49,014 bases of DNA from positions 1-49,014 of the forward strand of contig JAJDEW010000018.1 in the NCBI GenBank assembly GCA_029259595.1, read 5' to 3'. This document shows, one piece after another, positions 43,078 through 49,014 of the stretch. The DNA comes from Planctomycetota bacterium (GTDB lineage Bacteria; Planctomycetota; UBA1135; GCA-002686595). The position numbers were made by a program, and so were the translations under genes. Positions within the stretch are counted from its first letter, which is position 1; each line of letters begins with the position of its first letter. The notes beneath the pieces were generated by a model. The model had not been told where the DNA came from, searched no databases, and worked only from the letters and a program-made list of their open reading frames with translations.

Positions 43078-43191
43078 GCGCCAGTGGGTCCGGGCCGACA
43101 GCACATCGCCCAAGTGTCCTTAGGGCTGCTCCGTTCCCGGCCTGACCCGGTTCGAACCAGGACGATTGCGACGGACCGAACCCACTGGCGA
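43078..43191 (-). ncRNA. ffs: signal recognition particle RNA (4.5S-type)
   Basis: The minus strand contains the universal helix 8: GGGTCAGGCCGGGAACGG then AGCAGCCC, with the GGAA tetraloop at 43137-43134 and the asymmetric loop GGAGCAG. The ends pair: 43079-43089 with 43180-43190 (11 bp). This fixes an RNA of about 113 bases of the short bacterial type without an Alu domain. A TAGACT -10-like box lies at 43220-43215. It sits between tRNA-Ser genes and dnaX, as in Bacillus subtilis (scr-dnaX). Confidence 0.9.
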
Positions 43192-43249
43192 GCTCGCCTT
43201 TCCCGCGAGGCCCCAGTCTAGCCGAGGCCCCCTCCGAAGAGGAGCGGAG

Positions 43250-43265
43250 CGCGGGGATCCCCGCG
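43250..43265 (-). terminator. 16-base perfect palindrome between tRNA-Ser and ffs
   Basis: The sequence is fully self-complementary and can fold as a 6-bp CGCGGG/CCCGCG stem with a GATC loop. It lies 22 bases beyond the 3' end of tRNA-Ser(GGA), without a U-run; possible terminator or processing signal. Confidence 0.4.
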
Positions 43266-43286
43266 GGTCCCGCGAGCAGAAAGGGG

Positions 43287-43378
<92 letters not shown>

Positions 43379-43394
43379 TTTCGGGTTGCGCGGA

Positions 43395-43484
<90 letters not shown>

Positions 43485-43521
43485 GCTGCACGACAGGTGG
43501 GCGCCGGGGGGCGCCGCGTGC

Positions 43522-43971
43522 CTATCGCTTGCTTCGAAAGAACTCCTGCAGAAGGGTCCGGGAGGCCTCGGCCGCGAGGCCTTCCTCCCCGCGCACCCGG
43601 TGGTTGGCCCGCGGATGGTCCAGGACCTGACCGAGCGACACGGCACCCCCGAATTTCTCGTCGCGGACGCCCCAGACGACGCGTTGGAGGCGCGCGTGGA
43701 CGATCGCTCCGGCGCACATGAAGCAGGGCTCGACGGTCGTATAGAGCGTGCAGCCCTCGAGGCGCAACCAGCCCACCGACGCCGTCGCGCGGCGGATCGC
43801 GAGGACCTCGGCGTGGGCCGTGGGGTCGCACTCCGAACGCGTCCGGTTGTGGGCCCGGGCCAGGACTTCTCCGTCGCGGACGATGACGGCGCCGATCGGA
43901 ACCTCGTCCTCGTCGCGGGCCGCGCGGGCCTCGTCGAGCGCGAGCTCCATGAAACGGGCGTCGTCGGTCAT
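43522..43971 (-). CDS. tadA: tRNA adenosine(34) deaminase
   Basis: Deaminates A34 to inosine in the anticodon of tRNA-Arg(ACG), letting it read CGU, CGC and CGA. 149 residues. The zinc-dependent deaminase motifs are HAE (His 53, Glu 55) and PCFMC (Cys 83, Cys 86). The end QEFFRSKR is typical of TadA rather than cytidine or guanine deaminases. Its substrate gene, tRNA-Arg(ACG), lies about 100 bases upstream on the same strand, and two serine tRNAs and the SRP RNA lie downstream. Confidence 0.95.
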   Translation of the reverse strand: MTDDARFMELALDEARAARDEDEVPIGAVIVRDGEVLARAHNRTRSECDPTAHAEVLAIRRATASVGWLRLEGCTLYTTVEPCFMCAGAIVHARLQRVVWGVRDEKFGGAVSLGQVLDHPRANHRVRGEEGLAAEASRTLLQEFFRSKR

Positions 43972-44072
43972 CGCTTCTGCAGGAAACGCGTTTTCAAAAC
44001 CGGGCCTGGCTCGGTCTGCGAGCCTCGCGCCGGGACCCGCTCTCGGGACGGTGGGCGCGGGGGTGTGCGGGG

Positions 44073-44149
44073 TGGTACACCCATCAGGATTCGAACCTGA
44101 AACCTCCTGATCCGTAGTCAGGTGCTCTATCCAGTTGAGCTATGGGTGC
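44073..44149 (-). tRNA. argV-ACG: tRNA-Arg (anticodon ACG)
   Basis: 77 bases with encoded CCA. The anticodon stem CCTGA/TCAGG closes the loop CTACGGA, reading ACG, which becomes ICG by TadA. The D-arm is AGCTCAACTGGATAGAGC and the T-arm contains GGTTCGAATCC. The first acceptor pair is G-U. A strong promoter lies about 50 bases upstream. Confidence 0.97.
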
Positions 44150-44199
44150 ACGCCGGCGGTTGCCCCCGTGAGGCACCTCCGCCGGAACGAAGGGGAAGG

Positions 44200-44228
44200 G
44201 TTTTAGCCCTACCGAGGGGGCCTGTCAA
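44200..44228 (-). promoter_or_regulatory. strong sigma70-type promoter for tRNA-Arg / tadA
   Basis: On the minus strand a perfect TTGACA (44228-44223) is followed after exactly 17 bases by TAAAAC (44205-44200). The predicted start is near 44193, giving a leader of about 45 bases before tRNA-Arg. This is the best promoter in the window. Confidence 0.78.
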
Positions 44229-44270
44229 GCAGCGTGCAAGGCGGGTCCGACCGCGAGCGGCCTCCTGCGG

Positions 44271-44287
44271 GGGATGGAATCCATCCC
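44271..44287. repeat. 17-base inverted repeat upstream of the carbamoyltransferase gene
   Basis: GGGATGG and CCATCCC flank a 3-base centre, ending 21 bases before the ATG at 44309. It may be an operator or a leader hairpin. The sequence does not resemble a known ARG box. Confidence 0.35.
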
Positions 44288-44308
44288 TCCAACCGATAGG
44301 CTAGCGGG

Positions 44309-45325
44309 ATGAGTTTGGAACCTGCCCGGAAGCACCTCGTTCGGCTCTCGGATTGGCCCCAGGAGGACCTCGATCGGGTCCTGGCGCTGTCCCGCACCCT
44401 GCGGCAGGAAGCGCGCCCCGGGGCCCTCGCGAGCAAGAGCATCGGCCTCTTGTTCTTCCGTCGTTCCCTGCGAACGCGGGCCTCGTTCGAAGTCGCGATC
44501 GGCAAGCTCGGCGGCCAGCCCGTCAACCTGACCGGGATGAGCGATCTGTGGGAGCTCGAAGACCGTGAGGGCAGCATCATGGACGGGCGCGCGCCCGAAC
44601 ACATCCAGGATGCAGCCGCCGTGCTCTCGAGCTACGTGGATGCGCTCGCGATCCGCCCCGCTCCGGCCGGCCGCACATGGGACATCGACCGCAAGGACGA
44701 GACGATCAAGAGCTGGGCTCGGCACGCGCGCGTCCCGGTCATCAACATGGAGAGCGCGCTCTGGCACCCGCTGCAGGCTTTGGCCGATCTCCTCACGCTC
44801 GAGGAAGAGCTTGGCAAGCTCCAAGGCAAGAAGCTCTCGATCGTCTGGGTGCACTCCCCCATGGCGGCTTCCGCGTCGGTCGTGCACTCCCTCCTGTTGT
44901 CCGCGCTTCGCAAGGGGATGCACGTCAGCCTCGCACATCCGCCGAGCTATGCCCTCGATCCGGGCGTTCTCGACGAAGCCCGCCAACGTGCGGAGGAATC
45001 AGGAGCCAGCCTGCAGACCTTCAACAAGCTCGAAGACGCGATCGACGATGCGCAGGTCGTGTACGCGCGCTCGTGGATGTCGCTCGAGTCCTACGGGAAT
45101 CCGACACTGGACGCGAGTCACCGCTCGCGCCTGACGGACTGGAAGATGACCGAGAAGCTGCTCGCGCGTGGATCGGAGTGCAAGCTGATGCACGCGATGC
45201 CCGTGCGGCGCAACGTCGAGGTCACGGACGAGGTCCTCGATGGCCCGCGCAGCCTGCTGTATCGCCAGGCCGAGAACCGTCTGCACTCCCAGAAAGCCTT
45301 GCTCGTCGACCTGCTCGGCAGCTGA
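44309..45325 (+). CDS. argF': N-acyl-L-ornithine carbamoyltransferase, probably N-succinyl-specific
   Basis: Transfers the carbamoyl group to an N-acylated ornithine in an acylated arginine pathway. 338 residues. The carbamoyl-phosphate loop is SLRTRASFE (53-61). The sequence resembles Xanthomonas N-acetylornithine carbamoyltransferase (MDG...EHI, VPVINME, HPLQ, RRNV, AENRLHSQKA) much more than OTCase or ATCase. Pro 96 (RAPEHI) stands where the acetyl enzyme has Glu 92; published work swapped specificity at this site, Pro belonging to the succinyl enzyme of Bacteroides. Glu 304 replaces the carboxylated Lys 302, and the HCLP motif reads HAMP. The gene precedes dnaE on the same strand; no other arginine gene is present. 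Confidence 0.85.
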   Translation: MSLEPARKHLVRLSDWPQEDLDRVLALSRTLRQEARPGALASKSIGLLFFRRSLRTRASFEVAIGKLGGQPVNLTGMSDLWELEDREGSIMDGRAPEHIQDAAAVLSSYVDALAIRPAPAGRTWDIDRKDETIKSWARHARVPVINMESALWHPLQALADLLTLEEELGKLQGKKLSIVWVHSPMAASASVVHSLLLSALRKGMHVSLAHPPSYALDPGVLDEARQRAEESGASLQTFNKLEDAIDDAQVVYARSWMSLESYGNPTLDASHRSRLTDWKMTEKLLARGSECKLMHAMPVRRNVEVTDEVLDGPRSLLYRQAENRLHSQKALLVDLLGS

Positions 45326-45396
45326 ACGCGCGGCGATCGCCGGAACCTTCGAGCGCCCGCGGGTAAGCCGCGTGCGCGAACGACGTCCTTCACTCC

Positions 45397-48300
45397 ATGA
45401 CGCACACCGACTTCGTTCACCTCCACGTCCACTCCGAGTACAGCCTCCTGGACGGGGCGAACCGTATCCGCGACCTCGTCAAGGCTTGCATCGACGATGG
45501 CCAGGATGCGCTGGCGCTGACAGACCACGGCAACATGTTCGGCGCCATCGAGCTCTACAAAGAGTGCAAGAAGGCAGGCATCAAGCCGATCATCGGATGC
45601 GAGGTCTACATCGCCCGCGAGAGCCGCTTCAAGCCGCACAGCAAGCGTGACAACCCGTACAGTCACCTGACGCTGATGGCGCGCAACGACGAGGGCTATC
45701 GCAACCTCCTCAAGCTCGCGTCCGCCTCGTATACGGAAGGCTTCCACTACCGGCCGCGCGTCGACAAGGAGATTCTGTCGCGGCACAGCGCCGGCATCAC
45801 CTGCCTCTCGGGCTGCCTCTCCGGCGAGATCAACCAGCTCTTCTTGAAGGGCAAGGCCGACGAAGCGGCGCGTGTCGCCTCCGAGCTCCGAGACCTCTTC
45901 GGACCCGAGCACTTCTGGCTCGAGCTGCAGCGCAACGGCATCGAGATCCAGACCAAGGCCAACGAGAACTTGGTCGAACTATCGAGGCGCCTCGATGCGC
46001 CGCTCGTCGCGACCAACGACATCCACTACCTGCGGCACGAGGACTGTGCCACGCAGGACGTGCTCCTGTGCATCAACACCGGGGCGAAGCGCTCGGACGA
46101 AACGCGCTGGAAGATGGACACGGACACCCTCTTCTTCACGACGCGCGAACAGATGGCGGACATGTTTCGCGATCTGCCCGAGAGCCTCAAGGCCACGAAA
46201 GACGTCGCCGAGCAGGTCGACCTCGAGCTCGAGTTCGGCAAGTACCATCTACCGGTCTTCCGCAGCGACGACGGGGAGGCGCCCGACACCCTCTTCGACC
46301 GGCTCTGCGAGGAAGGCCTGCGCATGCGCTACGGCGCGGACACGACGGAGGCCAGGAAGCGGCTCGAGTACGAGAAGGAGATCATCCGTTCGATGGGCTT
46401 CGTCTCGTACTTCCTGATCGTCTGGGACCTGATCAAGTGGGCCCGCGACAACGGGATTCCGGTCGGGCCGGGTCGGGGCTCGGCAGCGGGCTCGATCGTG
46501 GCGTACGTCCTCGACATCACGCGCATTTGCCCGCTCCAGTACGACCTCCTGTTCGAGCGCTTCCTGAACAGCGCCCGCATCTCGATGCCGGATATCGACA
46601 TCGACTTCTGCAAGGAGGGCCGCGAGCGCGTGCTCGAGTACACGCGCCAGCGCTACGGCTCCGAGAACGTCGCTCAGATCGGTACGTTCGCGACGATGGC
46701 CTCCCGCTCGGTCGTTCGCGATGTCGGTCGCGTGCTGGAAGTTCCGCTGGGCGAAATCGACCGGCTGGCAAAGATGATCCCGGCCGGACCGGGAGCGGTG
46801 TCGCTCGCGAAGGCGTTGAAGACCGACAAGGATCTCAAGGAGGCTGCGAAGGGCTATGAGGAGCTGTTCGACTTCTCGAAGAAGCTCGACGGTTTCACCC
46901 GCCACATCTCCACACACGCCGCCGGCGTCGTGATTGCCGACCGCCCCATCACCGACTTCGTCCCGCTATGCACGACGAAGGAAGACACGGTCACGCAGTT
47001 TCCCGGGACGACCCTCGAGGAGCTTGGCCTCCTCAAGATGGACTACCTCGGGCTACGCACGCTCACCATCATCGACAAGACACTGAAGAACATCCGCGCC
47101 ACGGGCGGCACGCCACCGGACGTCCAGGAGATTCCGCTCGAGGACAAGCCTGCCTTCGAGCTCCTGAACCGCGGCGACACACTCGGCGTGTTTCAGCTGG
47201 AATCCGAGGGCATGCGCAAGCTGCTCGCGCGGCTGCGCCCCGATTGCTTCGAAGACTTGATCGCCGTCCTGGCCCTTTACCGTCCCGGCCCGCTCGAATC
47301 CGGCATGGACGACATGTTCATCCGGCGCAAGCACGGGTTGGAGGAGATCGCCTACCCCCACCCTTCGCTCGAGGAGATCCTTCGCGATACGTACGGCTGC
47401 ATCGTCTACCAGGAACAGGTGATGCTCATCTCGAACGAGCTCGGCAATTTCTCTCTGAACGAAGCCGACAACCTGCGCAAGGCGATGGGCAAGAAGAAGC
47501 CGGAGATCATGGAGAAGTTCTCTGCCAAGTTCCTGGAGGGAGCCGTTCAGAACGGCTGCAAGGAACCGATCGCCAAGGAAGTCTGGGACAACATCGTCAA
47601 GTTCGGAGGCTACGGCTTCAACAAGTCCCACTCGACCGCCTACGCCCTGATCACATGGCACACGGCCTGGTTGAAGTCCCACTACCCGGTCGAGTTCCTC
47701 GCGGCCAACATGTCCTGCGAGATGAACACGACGGACAAGATCAAGGACTTCGTGGACTACGCGCAGCGCGTCGGCATCGAGGTGCGGACACCCTGCATCG
47801 AGCATTCGAACTGGGAGTTCTGCCCGGAGGACGGTGGCGTGCGCTTCGGTTTCGGGGCGATCAAAGGCACGGGACAGAAGGCCGTCGAGGCCGTCGCTGC
47901 CGCGCGCACCCGACTGCGCGAAGCGAACAAGGCCGTCCAGCTGCACAAGCTCTGCGAGGAGGCCGATCCCCAGGCCGTCACGCGCCTGACCTGGGAAGCC
48001 CTGATCAAGGCGGGGGCCTTCGATGCCTCGGGACACAACCGCGGAGCCGTGCTCGCCGCTCTCGATTCCGCCCTGGCCGAAGGAACCCGGGCCGCCAACG
48101 ATCGGCGCGCCGGCCAGGGAGCGCTCTTCGGGGGAGACGCCGCGGCCGCCGAGAGCGAAGGCGACGGGATCGACGACCGCAAGGCCATCCCGCAGAAGGA
48201 AGTCCTGCGGGTCGAGCACGAAGTGCTCGGGTTCTACCTATCGGGACATCCGCTCGAAGAGCGCGCGGGACTCTTCAGCATCCTGTCCACCACGAACACA

Positions 48301-48843
48301 CGGGACCTCATGGCCCTTCCGGGCGGCACCGAAGTCACGCTCGCGGGCCTGATCGTCGGCTTCAAGGAGAACCTGACGCGCGCCGGCAAGAAGATGGCGC
48401 GCTTTCGGCTCGAAGACCTGGAGGGCGGGGTCGCCGTCACGGTCTTCCCCCGCTCGCTCGAGCAGTATCGCGAACTCCTGGTCGAGGACTCCGTCGTCAT
48501 CTGCCGCGCCAAACTCGAGCAGCGACCGGACGACGAGAATCAGCAGTCGACCGTCGGCCTCCTGCTCGAAGAGGTCATGGAGATCGAGACCGCGCTCAAC
48601 CGCTTCGAAGGCGGGCTCGTCGTCGAGTTGCGTCCCTCGGATGAGAGCGGTCTCACCGGCCTCGAGGACTTGGTTCGAAGCCACAAAGGCAAGAGCCGAC
48701 TCTTCCTCGAGATCGACGGCGTCGACGGCTTCCGCCGCCGCGTGCGGGCTTCCGAACGCTACAACGTCGCGATCTCCTCCGAGTTGGCCCGGGGCATCGA
48801 CCGCCTGCTCGGACGGGGGCGTGCGCGCCTGGCACGCCTCTAG
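45397..48843 (+). CDS. dnaE: DNA polymerase III alpha subunit
   Basis: The replicative polymerase catalytic subunit; 1,148 residues, close to the 1,160 of E. coli DnaE. The N-terminal PHP domain has HLHVHSEYSLLDG and LTDHGNMFGA with its metal-binding residues apparently intact. The catalytic Asp 401 and 403 lie in PDIDIDFC and Asp 549 in KMDYLGLRTLT. Also visible are GPGRGSAAGS, the fingers (YGCIVYQEQVM), a helix-hairpin-helix region (FGFGAIKGTGQKA) and an OB fold near the C-terminus (EVTLAGLIVGFKENLTRAGKKMA). This is the DnaE1 type, not PolC. The TAG stop sits in a CTAG directly against a possible mobile-element end. Confidence 0.97.
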   Translation: MTHTDFVHLHVHSEYSLLDGANRIRDLVKACIDDGQDALALTDHGNMFGAIELYKECKKAGIKPIIGCEVYIARESRFKPHSKRDNPYSHLTLMARNDEGYRNLLKLASASYTEGFHYRPRVDKEILSRHSAGITCLSGCLSGEINQLFLKGKADEAARVASELRDLFGPEHFWLELQRNGIEIQTKANENLVELSRRLDAPLVATNDIHYLRHEDCATQDVLLCINTGAKRSDETRWKMDTDTLFFTTREQMADMFRDLPESLKATKDVAEQVDLELEFGKYHLPVFRSDDGEAPDTLFDRLCEEGLRMRYGADTTEARKRLEYEKEIIRSMGFVSYFLIVWDLIKWARDNGIPVGPGRGSAAGSIVAYVLDITRICPLQYDLLFERFLNSARISMPDIDIDFCKEGRERVLEYTRQRYGSENVAQIGTFATMASRSVVRDVGRVLEVPLGEIDRLAKMIPAGPGAVSLAKALKTDKDLKEAAKGYEELFDFSKKLDGFTRHISTHAAGVVIADRPITDFVPLCTTKEDTVTQFPGTTLEELGLLKMDYLGLRTLTIIDKTLKNIRATGGTPPDVQEIPLEDKPAFELLNRGDTLGVFQLESEGMRKLLARLRPDCFEDLIAVLALYRPGPLESGMDDMFIRRKHGLEEIAYPHPSLEEILRDTYGCIVYQEQVMLISNELGNFSLNEADNLRKAMGKKKPEIMEKFSAKFLEGAVQNGCKEPIAKEVWDNIVKFGGYGFNKSHSTAYALITWHTAWLKSHYPVEFLAANMSCEMNTTDKIKDFVDYAQRVGIEVRTPCIEHSNWEFCPEDGGVRFGFGAIKGTGQKAVEAVAAARTRLREANKAVQLHKLCEEADPQAVTRLTWEALIKAGAFDASGHNRGAVLAALDSALAEGTRAANDRRAGQGALFGGDAAAAESEGDGIDDRKAIPQKEVLRVEHEVLGFYLSGHPLEERAGLFSILSTTNTRDLMALPGGTEVTLAGLIVGFKENLTRAGKKMARFRLEDLEGGVAVTVFPRSLEQYRELLVEDSVVICRAKLEQRPDDENQQSTVGLLLEEVMEIETALNRFEGGLVVELRPSDESGLTGLEDLVRSHKGKSRLFLEIDGVDGFRRRVRASERYNVAISSELARGIDRLLGRGRARLARL

Positions 48844-49014
48844 GAGCCTGCTGAAGAAGGGCCTTCGACACAGAGACACGGTCCCGTCGGCTGCAATGCG
48901 GCGTGCCCACGGATGTTCGCGCCAAAGGCCGCCACGACGGCGAAGAGTTCGTGGACTCGGCCCGCAAGCGCTCGAGCGAGCGCACAGAGGTACTGAGCGA
49001 AGCCAGCCAGGCCG
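48844..49014. mobile_element. possible end of an insertion sequence abutting dnaE
   Basis: Immediately after CTAG at the dnaE stop lies GAGCCTGCTGAAGAAGG, which resembles the terminal repeats (GAGCCTGTTGAAAAA type) of several insertion sequences. On the minus strand a frame is open from the window edge for 58 codons and stops inside this motif, as transposase genes often do. The peptide is not recognised and only one end is present, so the assignment is tentative. Confidence 0.3.

Noticed and set aside
44309..45325. Second pyrB or ordinary argF
   Set aside because: The MDG-x3-EHI, VPVINME and AENRLHSQKA blocks match N-acylornithine carbamoyltransferases, not ATCase or OTCase.

Overview
The window is 49 kb of GC-rich, gene-dense chromosome. 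It encodes lipobox lipoproteins, an OmpA-type protein, a secretin and type IV pilus genes, so the cell has two membranes. The giant Ig-like lipoproteins, the N-terminally extended RNase E, and GTG starts fit a deep Planctomycetota lineage. That placement is inference, because no rRNA or marker set was compared. Nearly all genes from 278 to 44149 lie on the minus strand, truA being the exception; the last two genes lie on the plus strand.

Layout (minus-strand blocks are transcribed right to left). 1-277: tail of an open reading frame from outside, possibly a transposase. 278-2263: EF-G-like GTPase. 2541-19196: an envelope locus with an OmpA lipoprotein, a prepilin peptidase and five very large lipoproteins; three of the five are ~1,000-residue paralogues and two share a second architecture. 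19851-25758: an aspartate carbamoyltransferase fused to a PyrI-type zinc domain, an MnmE-like GTPase without the catalytic Cys, type III pantothenate kinase, a GspC-like PDZ protein and a PilT-type ATPase. 25847-30271: obg, L27, L21 and an RNase E/G with an unusual N-terminal tail. 30661-35812: pilMN, a PilO-PilP-like fusion and the secretin PilQ, ending in a canonical terminator.

36232-40110 is the conserved rpoN / hpf / ptsN / HPr neighbourhood, with truA inserted on the other strand and no rapZ. 40225-44149 is a conserved information-processing cluster: tRNA-Arg(ACG), tadA, tRNA-Ser(CGA), tRNA-Ser(GGA), SRP RNA, dnaX, ybaB and recR, headed by a strong sigma70-type promoter. 44309-48843 (plus) holds an N-acyl-ornithine carbamoyltransferase whose key residue points to the N-succinyl substrate, then dnaE. 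Beyond the dnaE stop there may be the end of a mobile element.

The best candidates for undescribed biology are the five-lipoprotein locus tied to a prepilin peptidase, and the three-part PyrB / PyrI zinc / Ada-like fusion. No CRISPR array, prophage or complete insertion sequence was seen.
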